Below, one piece after another: positions 31,603 to 41,002 of a stretch of DNA of 53,085 nucleotides (positions within the stretch are counted from its first letter, which is position 1; each line of letters starts with the position of its first letter). This DNA is from Enterovibrio nigricans DSM 22720 (GTDB lineage Bacteria; Pseudomonadota; Gammaproteobacteria; Enterobacterales; Vibrionaceae). The stretch covers positions 1 through 53,085 of the forward strand of contig NZ_FUXU01000026.1 in NCBI RefSeq assembly GCF_900167155.1, given 5' to 3'. Below the pieces are notes generated by a model that saw nothing but the letters and a program-made list of their open reading frames with translations, was not told the origin of the DNA and did not search any database. The position numbers were made by a program, and so were the translations under genes.

Positions 31603-32658
31603 TTATACCTCAGTCTTGCGCGTTACAAACATCGCATCGCCATAACTGAAGAAACGATAGGCATTTTCGATCGCTTCTTTGTAAGCATTCATGACATTGT
31701 CATAGCCAGCAAAAGATGACACCAGCATGATCAGCGTCGACTCCGGCAGGTGGAAGTTCGTCACCAGCGCATCCACCAGCTGCCATTCGTAGCCTGGGTA
31801 GATAAAGATCTGCGTATCATCGAAGAATGGCTTGAGCTCAGTACCTTGTTGTTTCGCATGTTGCGCTGCACTTTCCAGAGATCGTACCGACGTCGTACCG
31901 ACCGCAATCACTCGGTTACCACGCGCTTTCGCCGCCAGAACCGCATCCACCACCTCTTGTGGTACTTCTGCATATTCTGCGTGCATCACATGGTCGTTAA
32001 TGTCATCCACACGTACGGATTGGAACGTACCTGCGCCAACGTGCAAAGTCACAAATGCCGTTTCCACGCCTTTTTCTTTCAGCGTTGCCAGAATGCCTTC
32101 GTCAAAATGCAGACCCGCTGTCGGAGCAGCGACTGCACCCGGCTTTTTGTTGTACACCGTTTGGTAGCGTTCTTTGTCCGAATCTTCGTCGGGGCGATCA
32201 ATGTATGGCGGCAGAGGCATGTGGCCAACTTGATTTAGAATATCAAGCACAGCTTGCTCGTCGCTGAAGTGGATCTCAAACAATGCATCGTGGCGAGCCA
32301 CCATTTCTGCTTCGAACTCGTCGTTTTCACCCAAGAACAGTTGTGTACCCGGCTTCGGCGGCTTTGATGCACGTACATGCGCCAGAATTGACTTGTCATC
32401 CAACATACGCTCAACCAGCACTTCAATCTTGCCGCCCGAGGCTTTTCGACCATAGACACGAGCAGGAATAACACGTGTGTTGTTAAACACCATCAGATCA
32501 CCTGGCTGAACCAGATCCAAAATATCGGTGAAATTTTTATGGTGCAGTTCGCCCGTATTGCCCGTCAATTGCAGCAGACGGCTAGCGGTACGATTAGGTT
32601 GCGGATAACGCGCGATCAGCGCATCCGGAAGGTCGAAGTCAAAGTCGGATACTTGCAT
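31603..32658 (-). CDS. queA: S-adenosylmethionine:tRNA ribosyltransferase-isomerase
   Basis: Adds the ribose of SAM to preQ1 in tRNA and forms epoxyqueuosine, the step after Tgt. The 351 residues begin [20 protein letters not shown] and contain [25 protein letters not shown] and [20 protein letters not shown], all QueA hallmarks. It is upstream of tgt in the same direction, 146 bp apart with two hairpins between. Confidence 0.97.
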   Translation of the reverse strand: MQVSDFDFDLPDALIARYPQPNRTASRLLQLTGNTGELHHKNFTDILDLVQPGDLMVFNNTRVIPARVYGRKASGGKIEVLVERMLDDKSILAHVRASKPPKPGTQLFLGENDEFEAEMVARHDALFEIHFSDEQAVLDILNQVGHMPLPPYIDRPDEDSDKERYQTVYNKKPGAVAAPTAGLHFDEGILATLKEKGVETAFVTLHVGAGTFQSVRVDDINDHVMHAEYAEVPQEVVDAVLAAKARGNRVIAVGTTSVRSLESAAQHAKQQGTELKPFFDDTQIFIYPGYEWQLVDALVTNFHLPESTLIMLVSSFAGYDNVMNAYKEAIENAYRFFSYGDAMFVTRKTEV

Positions 32659-32726
32659 TGAAAAAGCCCCATTCTAAAGCAGCCCGCTAGTATAGGCTGC
32701 TGTGCTGCAATATCAAGCAAGAAGGT

Positions 32727-32771
32727 ATACCCAACCCACCCGAAGGTGAGGAATTCAAGTCGATTGGGTAT
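32727..32771. repeat. Imperfect palindromic unit, possible dispersed repeat
   Basis: ATACCCAA (32727-32734) and TTGGGTAT (32764-32771) close a 45-bp unit with an inner CACC-CGAA-GGTG hairpin. It lies between the queA start and the end of the first protease gene. I recall similar ATACCCAA...TTGGGTAT units in intergenic regions of other Vibrio genomes, but cannot confirm copies elsewhere from this window. Confidence 0.4.
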
Positions 32772-32809
32772 TTACGCCTGCATAATATGCACAACAAATG
32801 GGCCAAGAA

Positions 32810-33787
32810 TTATGAAAAGCGTTTTCTTTTCTGGAAGAAGAGTAAGCTAAACAAGAAGATGACAAACCATCCGCCCATAGCGCTACCACCACCGTCACCC
32901 ACCAGTGCACCGCCATTGCCGGCGGTTTCATCGTCACCACCACCTTCGCTCATTTTTTGAGAAATCCAAGATAAGTAATGGCTCACTTCTGCAAAGCCAT
33001 CGGGAATGAGCGTGCTAGCACACGCATCACTCCAACCAAAACTCACCACACCGATCAAACGGATGCCTCCGTCAGCATCGCTGGCATGTAAAGGGTCTTG
33101 CCACGTTAACGGCCCGCCTGAATCTCCCGTACACGTCCCTTTTATCTCGTCATTGATGGCACAGATCGTCATATCCGCACGTGTCTGAGAATAATTACTA
33201 CCATCGCTATTCCATATACAAACCGAATCTGCAACGCCCGTCATGGCCGTTCCTTTCAAATTAAAGGTCGCATTTTGACGGTCTTGCGTCGTTGTGCCCC
33301 AGCCTGTGACATAGAGGTTGTCTTGCACGTCGAGCGCCGCCTCTACATCAAACGCGATTTGATTATTTTCATCAACCAGTTGAATTGCTTGTGACGAGCT
33401 AGGGAGGGTGCCAGAAATCTTCAATAGCGCGATATCATTTACCAGCGTGTCATCATCATAATCTTCATGAATAAATCTCGCAGTGACCTCATGCGGTGAG
33501 CCCGCAGGCCAATACGCGCTGCCCGCATATACGGTGTATGTATATGAATCATAATCATAAAGGCAATGCGCTGCCGTCAATATATAGTTATCAGCAATGA
33601 TAGTGCCACCACACGCCAATGAACTCGCGCCATTAGTACCTTGCACGTAGACCTGCCATGGTGCATTGTCGATAGATACATCCGAGCCGCCCACAATCCG
33701 AGGTTGTTTATCTTCCGCATACGCAATGCTCGTACCTAATGCACATAAGGCAAACACAGCTCTCCCTAGCCATTGTATTTTTGTCAT
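32810..33787 (-). CDS. Secreted S1A serine protease with GlyGly-CTERM tail
   Basis: A 325-residue trypsin-fold protease. It has a signal peptide (about 1-24), a mature N-terminus IVGGSD after Arg30, and the triad His74 (TAAHC), Asp118 (NDIALLK) and Ser223 (GDSGGP). The residue at trypsin position 189 is Gly217, not Asp, so strict trypsin specificity is unlikely. The C-terminus (about 285-325) is glycine-rich, then hydrophobic (GWFVIFLFSLLFF), then basic (QKRKRFS), which is the GlyGly-CTERM signal processed by rhombosortase. Such proteins in Vibrio are exported by the type II system (VesB-like). It is one of a tandem pair. Confidence 0.92.
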   Translation of the reverse strand: MTKIQWLGRAVFALCALGTSIAYAEDKQPRIVGGSDVSIDNAPWQVYVQGTNGASSLACGGTIIADNYILTAAHCLYDYDSYTYTVYAGSAYWPAGSPHEVTARFIHEDYDDDTLVNDIALLKISGTLPSSSQAIQLVDENNQIAFDVEAALDVQDNLYVTGWGTTTQDRQNATFNLKGTAMTGVADSVCIWNSDGSNYSQTRADMTICAINDEIKGTCTGDSGGPLTWQDPLHASDADGGIRLIGVVSFGWSDACASTLIPDGFAEVSHYLSWISQKMSEGGGDDETAGNGGALVGDGGGSAMGGWFVIFLFSLLFFQKRKRFS

Positions 33788-33981
33788 CCCTGCAACCTTA
33801 GCCCTAACTTACTGAAAGTATACAAATTGACGATACCGCATGTGGAAATGAAGAGATAGGGAGGGACAAAAAGGAAGTCAAGGGACTACTCGTTATTCAG
33901 CGCAATTCTCACTACGTTGGTGTAATTTCGCGTTTCTATCGTGAAATCTAAGAGATCACATTGCGGACACTGAGCAAGTTA

Positions 33982-34965
33982 TCAGACAGCATAGCGCCGT
34001 CTGACAACGTGGGATAGAAAGGCGAATACAAACAGAAACAGTGTTACGCTTCCACCGCCGCCACCCGAACTGGCGGTCGAGGGTGCAGTGGTAGTCGTTG
34101 TTAGTGTTGGGCATGAACCGGCCTGACAACCTGAAATCCAGTTCAGATAATTTGAAACCTGCGTGTATACATCCGGATATGCATCTGACGCACACTGATA
34201 ACTGACACCAAAGCTCACTAACCCAACCAAGGTTGCGCCGCCATCAGCATCTCCCGCTCGCGATGGGTCATACCAAATTAAAGGTCCTCCTGAATCCCCA
34301 TTACAGGCTCCTTTTCCAGTTTCTTGCGCGCAAAAGAACTTGCTTTGATAGTCTGAAATCGCGTTTACCGTCGAGCCCCATGATGTGGCACAAGATGCAT
34401 CAGAGATTGTAGAAAGCGTGGCTTTTTGTAGCGTATTGGTTCCTGTCGTACGGTTCGCATCGATAAACCCCCACCCTGTAAGCAGTAAGTCTTTCGCTGC
34501 ACTGTCTGCCGTCGCATCGACAGCAAGCTGCACCGCATTATTCGGGAGTTGTACAGCAGAGGCATTGGCATGCACGTTCGACGACAGCTTTAAAAGCCCA
34601 ATGTCATTTTCAAGTGTGCTTTTGTTATAGGCACTATTGGCATACACCGCATCAACGGAGGAGAGAAAGTTGGAGAAGCCAGCACCGAACGTTTCTGCTG
34701 TACCTGTATATACCGTGACAGAACTGGCGGCTGCTAAACTAAAGTCTTCATTGTCTCCTGCAGTATCTAAACAGTGTGCGGCAGTTAAAACCCAAGTGCT
34801 CGCAATCACCACCCCACCACAATAACTGTTACCGATACGAACAAACGCCTGCCACGGCGCATCCGAAATGACCGCGTCACTTCCACCAACGACATTTGGA
34901 GATTTTTCTACCGCTAACAGAGGTAACGACCACAGTGCCACAACGAGCATCATCAGGTTTCGCAT
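33982..34965 (-). CDS. Secreted S1A serine protease with GlyGly-CTERM tail, second copy
   Basis: A 327-residue paralogue of the neighbouring protease. It has a signal peptide (about 1-19), a mature start VVGGSD near residue 25, and the triad His64 (TAAHC), Asp121 (ENDIGLLK) and Ser225 (GDSGGP). Position 189 is again glycine. A Thr/Ser-rich linker (TLTTTTTAPSTASS) leads to GGGGG, a hydrophobic helix and RRRYAV, another GlyGly-CTERM tail. The start at 34965 follows AGGTG; the longer frame to 35082 has no signal-like N-terminus. The two genes are 194 bp apart and only moderately alike, so the duplication is old. Confidence 0.9.
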   Translation of the reverse strand: MRNLMMLVVALWSLPLLAVEKSPNVVGGSDAVISDAPWQAFVRIGNSYCGGVVIASTWVLTAAHCLDTAGDNEDFSLAAASSVTVYTGTAETFGAGFSNFLSSVDAVYANSAYNKSTLENDIGLLKLSSNVHANASAVQLPNNAVQLAVDATADSAAKDLLLTGWGFIDANRTTGTNTLQKATLSTISDASCATSWGSTVNAISDYQSKFFCAQETGKGACNGDSGGPLIWYDPSRAGDADGGATLVGLVSFGVSYQCASDAYPDVYTQVSNYLNWISGCQAGSCPTLTTTTTAPSTASSGGGGGSVTLFLFVFAFLSHVVRRRYAV

Positions 34966-35142
34966 AGTGCACCTGCCAATTCCATTTAAATGAAACCCAG
35001 TTCCGATCAGCCCCTTCGATAAACACAAAAAAAGTTTTGAAGCATTGCTGTCAGAAAGTATGAATGCCATCACCCAAATCACACCACATTTTCGCTACAT
35101 TTATTTCATAATCCCATATATTCAATGGAATTAGGAGGTCAT

Positions 35143-35598
35143 ATGCTTGCTGTGATTGATATGATGACACCAGCACCGCTTACGCTGTCTATTAAGCATA
35201 CGATAAATGACGCAAAGTGCCTGATGGATTCAAAACGCATCCGTCACATTCCCATTGCGTCGGACAATAATCGTCTTGAAGGTTTGGTGACCCAACGCGA
35301 TATTTTGGCTGCACAGAGCTCAAGTCTTGAAAAATCACTCAGCGATAACGACCCCATGCAGGCCACGCTCGATCGATTTATTGACCGCACGCTCTTTACT
35401 GTTACGCCAGCCGCAGGCCTTAAAGCCGCTGCACTTTATATGCAAAAGCACAAAATTGGCTGCCTTCCGGTGGTACAACACGATAAGCTGGTTGGCATCA
35501 TTACAGACTCTGACTTTGTTGCGATTGCCATCACTTTGATTGAATTGCAAGAAGAGGCCGAACCGCCGGAGCTTGAAGACAGCGACGACGCCGCGTAA
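35143..35598 (+). CDS. CBS-pair domain protein
   Basis: A 151-residue cytosolic protein made of two CBS domains (about 5-65, VIDMMTPAPLTLSIKHTINDA, and 75-130, DRTLFTVTPAAGLKAA). It ends in an acidic tail (LQEEAEPPELEDSDDAA). CBS pairs usually bind adenine nucleotides or SAM and act as sensors. The ATG at 35143 follows a strong AGGAGG; the upstream ATG at 35125 would include that site. It lies 21 bp before acpH in the same direction and is probably co-transcribed. Its target is unknown. Confidence 0.85.
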   Translation: MLAVIDMMTPAPLTLSIKHTINDAKCLMDSKRIRHIPIASDNNRLEGLVTQRDILAAQSSSLEKSLSDNDPMQATLDRFIDRTLFTVTPAAGLKAAALYMQKHKIGCLPVVQHDKLVGIITDSDFVAIAITLIELQEEAEPPELEDSDDAA

Positions 35599-35619
35599 CA
35601 AAGCAGTAAGTGAGGTGGA

Positions 35620-36231
35620 TTGAATTTCCTCGCACACCTGCATATTGCAACGCGTTGCCAAAGCCAATTGATGGGGAATCTATTGGCGGATTTTGTTCGG
35701 GGCAAACCCGACGGCCGATTCAGCCAAGAAACGGTGGAAGGTGTTTACCTGCACCGATTTGTCGACGGTTATATTGACTCACTTGATACTGTAAAAGCAT
35801 GCCGAGAACTTTTCCCAAAGCCCTTATATCGTTACAGCGCGATAGCACTTGATATCTTTTGGGATCACGCACTTGCCACGCAGTGGAGTCTATTTCATCC
35901 ATCAGGATTTGAGCCCTTCTTGCGTGATGCGGAACATCAATGTCGCGCCGCCATTTCACGAGAGCCTTTCCCTCTTCCTGAGCACTTTCTTCATCTACAT
36001 AACAAAATGTGGAAAGAACAATGGCTTCCCTCCTACCAAGACATTCATACATTGCCTTTTGTGCTAAAACGTATGTCAGCACGGAGTCCTCGAATGGGGC
36101 CATTGGCTGAAACAGCACACGTGCTCATCGAACACAGGGAAACGTTACTTGCTCAATTTCCCTCTATATACAGTGATGTCTTACACGCAGCTTCCACATT
36201 TAAGGCGCAACAAAAAGAAAAGCGACCCTAG
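35620..36231 (+). CDS. acpH: Acyl carrier protein phosphodiesterase AcpH
   Basis: Removes the 4'-phosphopantetheine arm from acyl carrier protein. The 203 residues align with E. coli AcpH through MNFLAHLH, GNLLADFVRG, DIFWDHALATQWS and the C-terminal SARSPRMGPL. The metal-binding HD-like residues are in HLH and the DIFWDH segment. The start codon is TTG at 35620, with GAGGTG just before it; no ATG would keep the conserved N-terminus. Confidence 0.88.
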   Translation: MNFLAHLHIATRCQSQLMGNLLADFVRGKPDGRFSQETVEGVYLHRFVDGYIDSLDTVKACRELFPKPLYRYSAIALDIFWDHALATQWSLFHPSGFEPFLRDAEHQCRAAISREPFPLPEHFLHLHNKMWKEQWLPSYQDIHTLPFVLKRMSARSPRMGPLAETAHVLIEHRETLLAQFPSIYSDVLHAASTFKAQQKEKRP

Positions 36232-36241
36232 GGTCGCTTTT
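36218..36241. terminator. Bidirectional terminator between acpH and aceA
   Basis: AAAAGCGACC, loop CTAG and GGTCGCTTTT form a symmetric hairpin that overlaps the acpH stop codon. It has short A/T runs on both sides and lies 56 bp past the convergent aceA stop. Confidence 0.8.
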
Positions 36242-36296
36242 AAAAGTTCGCAGTGGCGGATTCTTGGGCTTCCTGTTTCTTGGATTGCCTATGCGA

Positions 36297-37601
36297 TTAG
36301 AACTGATCTTCTTCTGTTGAGCCTGTCAGTGCAGTCACCGATGACGCGCCACCTTGAATGGTGTTGGTCATCTTATCAAAGTAACCCGTGCCCACTTCTT
36401 GTTGGTGCGCGACGAAGGTATACCCTTTATCTGCAGCTGCAAACTCAGGACGCTGTACTTTCTCTACATAGTGGCGCATGCCTTCGCCTTGCGCGTATGC
36501 ATGCGCCAGTTCGAACATGTTGAACCACATGTTATGGATACCTGCTAGCGTAATGAACTGGTACTTGTAGCCCATGTCAGAGAGCTCTTGCTGGAACCGC
36601 GCAATGGTATCTGCGTCCAGATTCTTCTCCCAGTTGAAAGAAGGCGAGCAGTTATACGCCAGCAATTGATCTGGATGCTCAGCCAAAATCGCTTCCGCGA
36701 ATTGACGCGCTTCGTCCAGATCCGGTTTTGCAGTTTCACACCATACCAAGTCCGCATAAGGAGCATAAGCCAGGCCACGCGCAATCGCTTGATCGATACC
36801 CGCGCGCACTTTATAGAAACCTTCTGCCGTGCGATCGCCTTCGATGAAGTCTTTATCGTACGGGTCGCAATCAGACGTCAGCAGGTCGGCAGCGTTTGCA
36901 TCTGTACGTGCAATCACCAGCGTGGTGGTGCCAGCCACGTCAGCCGCTAAACGTGCAGCAACCAGTTTTTGTACTGCTTCTTGGGTTGGAACCAGGACTT
37001 TACCGCCCATGTGGCCACATTTTTTCACTGAAGCCAGTTGGTCTTCGAAATGCACGCCCGCAGCACCCGCTTCAATCATGTGTTTCATCAGCTCATAAGC
37101 ATTCAACACACCGCCAAAGCCCGCTTCGGCATCCGCCACGATTGGAAGAAAGTAATCCGTACCCGTTTCTGGTGTATCGCCTTTCGACCATTGAATTTGA
37201 TCCGCACGGCGGAAAGCATTGTTGATACGTTTTACTACGACAGGGACAGAATCAACTGGGTACAGTGATTGGTCTGGGTACATGCTGGACGCGGTGTTGT
37301 TATCCGCCGCCACCTGCCAACCGGACAGATAAATCGCTTCAATACCCGCTTTCGCTTGTTGCACGGCCTGACCGCCAGTCAACGCACCTAAGCAGTTCAC
37401 GTAACCTTTTTTCGCTGACCCATTGACGAGATCCCACAACTTCTCTGCGCCACGCTGAGCGATGGTTTGTTCCGGTACAAAAGAGCCACGAAGTTCTACA
37501 ACCTCTTCTGCAGTGTAAGTGCGCTTAACATTCTTCCAACGTGGGTTTTCTTCCCAGTCTTTATTTAGCGCGTCGATTTGCTGTTGTCTCGTCAGTGTCA
37601 T
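36297..37601 (-). CDS. aceA: Isocitrate lyase
   Basis: Splits isocitrate into glyoxylate and succinate, the first step of the glyoxylate shunt. The 434 residues equal E. coli AceA, with the catalytic KKCGHMGG motif (Cys195) and the metal-binding [10 protein letters not shown]-type segment (here [10 protein letters not shown]). Start 37601 follows GAGGGAAGCACA. It lies 54 bp after aceB in the same direction. No aceK follows within this window. Confidence 0.98.
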   Translation of the reverse strand: MTLTRQQQIDALNKDWEENPRWKNVKRTYTAEEVVELRGSFVPEQTIAQRGAEKLWDLVNGSAKKGYVNCLGALTGGQAVQQAKAGIEAIYLSGWQVAADNNTASSMYPDQSLYPVDSVPVVVKRINNAFRRADQIQWSKGDTPETGTDYFLPIVADAEAGFGGVLNAYELMKHMIEAGAAGVHFEDQLASVKKCGHMGGKVLVPTQEAVQKLVAARLAADVAGTTTLVIARTDANAADLLTSDCDPYDKDFIEGDRTAEGFYKVRAGIDQAIARGLAYAPYADLVWCETAKPDLDEARQFAEAILAEHPDQLLAYNCSPSFNWEKNLDADTIARFQQELSDMGYKYQFITLAGIHNMWFNMFELAHAYAQGEGMRHYVEKVQRPEFAAADKGYTFVAHQQEVGTGYFDKMTNTIQGGASSVTALTGSTEEDQF

Positions 37602-37655
37602 TGTGCTTCCCTCTCTCAATGTGCAAAGTTAGTCGTTTTTACATTCACTCAATCG

Positions 37656-39263
37656 TTAATCCAGTAGCTCATACCCCGACAACGTCAGGAAATCGGCAAG
37701 CTCATCACTGGTGGTCAGTTGCTCCATCAAACTGGCCGCCTGAACATACTTGCCGCGGTTAAACACGTCTTCACCCAGCTCTTCTTGCAGCACCGTCATT
37801 TCTTCTGCCAAACACGTGCGGAAGAAATCAGCCGTCACCGTTTTACCGTTGCTTAGTGCTTTCTCGTGTTTAATCCATTGCCAAATAGAAGCGCGGGAGA
37901 TCTCCGCCGTCGCCGCATCTTCCATCAAGCCATAGATAGGCACACATCCGTTCCCTGAAATCCATGCTTCGATGTATTGCACCGCAACACGAATGTTGTG
38001 ACGCATCCCATCTTCTGTGCGGTCCCCTTCGCAAGGCGCCGTCAGCTCTTTAGATGTGATAGGTGCATCTTGTTCACGGGTAACATCTAACTGGTTTTTT
38101 CTGTCTCCCAATGCCGCGTCAAACACCGCTTTTGCCGTGTCAGCAAGACCGGGGTGCGCAACCCAAGTCCCGTCGTGCCCGTTATTCGCTTCAAGGGATT
38201 TATCCGTGGTGATTTTGTCCAGTACCCACGCATTTTTTTCTGGGTCTTTCGACGGAATAAAGGCCGCCATACCGCCCATCGCCATCGCACCACGGCGGTG
38301 ACAGGTTCTCACCAATAAACGTGAGTAGGCATTCAAGAACGGTTTTTCCATCGTCACGACCTGACGGTCAGGTAATACACGATCAGGGTGGTTACGGAAC
38401 GTTTTGATATAGCTAAAAATGTAATCCCACCGGCCGCAGTTCAACGCAACAATGTGATCTTTCAGGCTATAAAGAATTTCATCCATCTCAAACACAGCGG
38501 GCAGGGTTTCAATCAAGACAGTAGCTTTAATGGTGCCGCGAGACAGCTCAAACTCGTCCTCGGCAAAACAGAACACATCGTTCCACCACGCTGCTTCTTG
38601 GTGAGCCTGCAATTTCGGCAGGTAGAAGTAAGGGCCAGAGCCATTTTCAAGTAACGCTTTGTGGTTTCGGAAGAAATACAGCCCGAAATCAAACAACGCG
38701 CCAGGAATCGGCTTCCCGTCTAATAGCACGTGCTTTTCTTTTAGGTGCAGGCCACGCACACGGCAAATTAATACTGAAGGGTCATCACCCAACGCATAAT
38801 GCTTACCCGTCGATGGGTTGTTATAGGTAATAGTACGACTGATAGCATCTGTCAGGTTCCGTTGGCCTTGCAAAACAGGGCCCCAAACCGGCGAAAACGA
38901 ATCTTCAAAGTCCGCCATGAACACTTTAACGTTCGCATTGAGTGCATTAATCACCATTTTACGCTCAGGCGGTCCGGTGATTTCCAGCCGACGATCTTGT
39001 AAGTCTTCCGGAATGCCGCGAATGGCCCACGCCTCTTCTCTGATGGATGCGGTTTCCGGCAGAAAATCTGGGATACTGCCAGCATCAAACTGTGCCTGAC
39101 GCGCAGCTCGGGCATCTAAGAGCTCAGGGACGCGATGTGAAAAACGAGTCGCGAGCTTATGGAGAAATGCAAGAGCTTCATCCGTCAAGACATCCGATTC
39201 TTGACCCGTGATGGGTGGGTTGAACGATAATTGCGATGAAGTTTGTTGTGCTTGCAAATCCAT
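37656..39263 (-). CDS. aceB: Malate synthase A
   Basis: Condenses glyoxylate with acetyl-CoA to malate. The 535 residues match the A isoform, with ITGPPERKMVINALNANVKVFMADFEDSFSP (substrate and magnesium site), GRWDYIFSYIK, and the C-terminal SRASIWQWIKHE. GGAGGAAGGAT lies before the start. It is the first gene of aceBA. Upstream is a 700-bp gap with palindromes that may hold its control sites. Confidence 0.98.
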   Translation of the reverse strand: MDLQAQQTSSQLSFNPPITGQESDVLTDEALAFLHKLATRFSHRVPELLDARAARQAQFDAGSIPDFLPETASIREEAWAIRGIPEDLQDRRLEITGPPERKMVINALNANVKVFMADFEDSFSPVWGPVLQGQRNLTDAISRTITYNNPSTGKHYALGDDPSVLICRVRGLHLKEKHVLLDGKPIPGALFDFGLYFFRNHKALLENGSGPYFYLPKLQAHQEAAWWNDVFCFAEDEFELSRGTIKATVLIETLPAVFEMDEILYSLKDHIVALNCGRWDYIFSYIKTFRNHPDRVLPDRQVVTMEKPFLNAYSRLLVRTCHRRGAMAMGGMAAFIPSKDPEKNAWVLDKITTDKSLEANNGHDGTWVAHPGLADTAKAVFDAALGDRKNQLDVTREQDAPITSKELTAPCEGDRTEDGMRHNIRVAVQYIEAWISGNGCVPIYGLMEDAATAEISRASIWQWIKHEKALSNGKTVTADFFRTCLAEEMTVLQEELGEDVFNRGKYVQAASLMEQLTTSDELADFLTLSGYELLD

Positions 39264-39352
39264 ATCCTTCCTCCATTTTCATTTGTAACCAAATCACAAC
39301 ACTAGCGCTATTCCTTAGCGCAAGACATTGGTTTTAATTTGCACCGAACTCC

Positions 39353-39376
39353 TCAATAAATTTGCGTATTTATTGA
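39353..39376. promoter_or_regulatory. 24-bp palindrome upstream of aceB
   Basis: TCAATAAAT (39353-39361), a 6-bp spacer and ATTTATTGA (39368-39376) form a perfect inverted repeat centred about 101 bp before the aceB start. The shape suits a dimeric regulator such as an IclR-type repressor, but the protein is not known. Confidence 0.4.
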
Positions 39377-39975
39377 AGAAGGTCAACACCTACCAAGGTA
39401 TTACAGTTAATTAACAATCGACCATAACACTTAAAAAAACAACAAGATAAATAAATAAATATAGAGTTTTAACTCAAAACACTAAATTAAAACAATATGC
39501 AGATTCTTATTCCGTTTATCATCAGATCATCCCAATGTTGTATTTTTGTAATGACTTACGTAATTAAATTACTTTATCTGCATTTTTAGAAACAAAGAAA
39601 ATGCCACGTTTTAAACGTAGCAGCAGAACGCCGTACCTGCATAAACTCCTTCTATAACAAAAAGTTAACAATAAGGGTGATTTTCAAGATGTACATGAAA
39701 TGATCGTAACCGCTTAATAATTAGCTAAAAATATGTCGGCATTCCTACAGAAGTTAGTTTCAAGACTGCAGAACACTTTCTTTATCGTATTTAGAGCTTT
39801 CATCCAATCGAGAGCAGATAGGCAGAGTATTGTGTTTAATTTCCTCTCAATTACTCACAACCGTAAGCTTTGCTGAAATTTGTGCGGCTATTTCATCGTT
39901 TTGAGACGGATAGAAGGGAAATGCCGTCCGGTATCAAGAGGGAAAACCGGACAGCCAATAACATATCTGAGGAGG
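39377..39975. other. AT-rich gene-free stretch between aceB and oxyR
   Basis: No ORF here is convincing. Visible items are a perfect palindrome ACGTTT-T-AAACGT (39606-39618) and an inverted repeat GTCCGGT (39926-39932) with ACCGGAC (39946-39952), which lies just after the oxyR stop and may be its transcript end. The rest shows nothing I can name. Confidence 0.4.
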
Positions 39976-40872
39976 TTAAAGCAGGGATTCTACCAATTCA
40001 GCAAGTGCATCAAATGTGGGTTTTCGGCTAGACGTCGGTCGCCAGACCAAGCCAATCTCACGATACGCTTCCTGACCGGGTGGCTCAAGGATAGCTAGAT
40101 TCAGGTTTTCAATAAGGCCGTGCTTGATGGCCATTTGTGGAATAAATGTCGTCCCTAGCCCATTAGCCACCATCTGGACCAAGGTGTGTAAGCTGGTGGC
40201 CGAAAATGGGTTGATCTTTGCCGTGGATGTCAGGTTACAAGCAGAGACTGCGTGATCGGTCAGGCAATGTTCTCGTTCTAATAGAAAGACCGACTCATCC
40301 GGCAAGTCCGAGTAGCTCAACGGTGAATGCACCTGCGACGCCTGAAATTTGCTCATCACCATTTTAAAAGCATCACGCCCCACTGCCCGGCTCGCCATGT
40401 TACCGATGTCGACAGGCAGCGCGAGGATCAGTACATCCATTTCCCCACTTTTTAGGGCTGTCAGTAAATTGGCCGTGGTGTCTTCACGCAACAAGAGGTC
40501 AAGTTCCGGATATTGCTTATTCACTGCCTGTACCAAATCGCACAGTAAGAAAGGCGCAATAGTAGGTATGCAGCCCACCCGCAGCTTACCCTGCATAGGG
40601 CGTTCACTGACTTGTGTCAGTTCCATTAAATCTTGGCTTTTTGCTAGAATTTCGCGACTGCGAGACACCACATCTTCACCAATTGCAGAAAATACCAACG
40701 TTTTGTTATCGCGCTCAATAAGCTGAGATCCAATCAAATCTTCTAGGTTTTGGATCCCGGAACTTAGTGTAGACTGGCTAACGAAGCATTGTTTTGCAGC
40801 CTCGCCAAAGTGGCGCGTCTCGTACAATGTCACCAAATAATGAAGCTGTTTGAGAGAAGGGAACTTTGTCAT
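39976..40872 (-). CDS. oxyR: Peroxide-sensing LysR-type regulator OxyR
   Basis: A 298-residue LysR protein with an N-terminal winged helix (MTKFPSLKQLHYLVTLYETRHFGEAAKQCFVSQSTLSSGI) and a periplasmic-binding-like sensor domain. The redox pair is visible as Cys203 and Cys212 (HCLTDHAVSAC), with the same nine-residue spacing as Cys199/Cys208 of E. coli OxyR. The gene is divergent from a peroxiredoxin gene, its likely target, with 130 bp between start codons. Confidence 0.92.
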   Translation of the reverse strand: MTKFPSLKQLHYLVTLYETRHFGEAAKQCFVSQSTLSSGIQNLEDLIGSQLIERDNKTLVFSAIGEDVVSRSREILAKSQDLMELTQVSERPMQGKLRVGCIPTIAPFLLCDLVQAVNKQYPELDLLLREDTTANLLTALKSGEMDVLILALPVDIGNMASRAVGRDAFKMVMSKFQASQVHSPLSYSDLPDESVFLLEREHCLTDHAVSACNLTSTAKINPFSATSLHTLVQMVANGLGTTFIPQMAIKHGLIENLNLAILEPPGQEAYREIGLVWRPTSSRKPTFDALAELVESLL

Positions 40873-41002
40873 CGATTTTTCCGATTACATTAATCTATTA
40901 AATCCACTTTTTTCAATTTAGCAGTTCTATTATAGTTTGTCCCGTTCATAGATGAATCGAGGCGTTATCGCCTGATACACAAACATTTTTAGGAGCTGAG
41001 AA
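40873..41002. promoter_or_regulatory. Divergent oxyR/peroxiredoxin promoter region
   Basis: An AT-rich interval with several CTAT and ATAG half-motifs (around 40894, 40927, 40932 and 40948), the tetramers of the OxyR consensus. I could not fit the full spaced consensus. A candidate -10 (TATAGT, around 40930) faces the peroxiredoxin gene. A small AGGCG-TTAT-CGCCT hairpin sits in its leader. Confidence 0.4.

Noticed and set aside
37602-37655. Missing aceK taken as a deletion
   Set aside because: In this order aceK would follow aceA, but convergent acpH lies there with a clean shared terminator and no remnant is seen, so there is no sign of a deletion.
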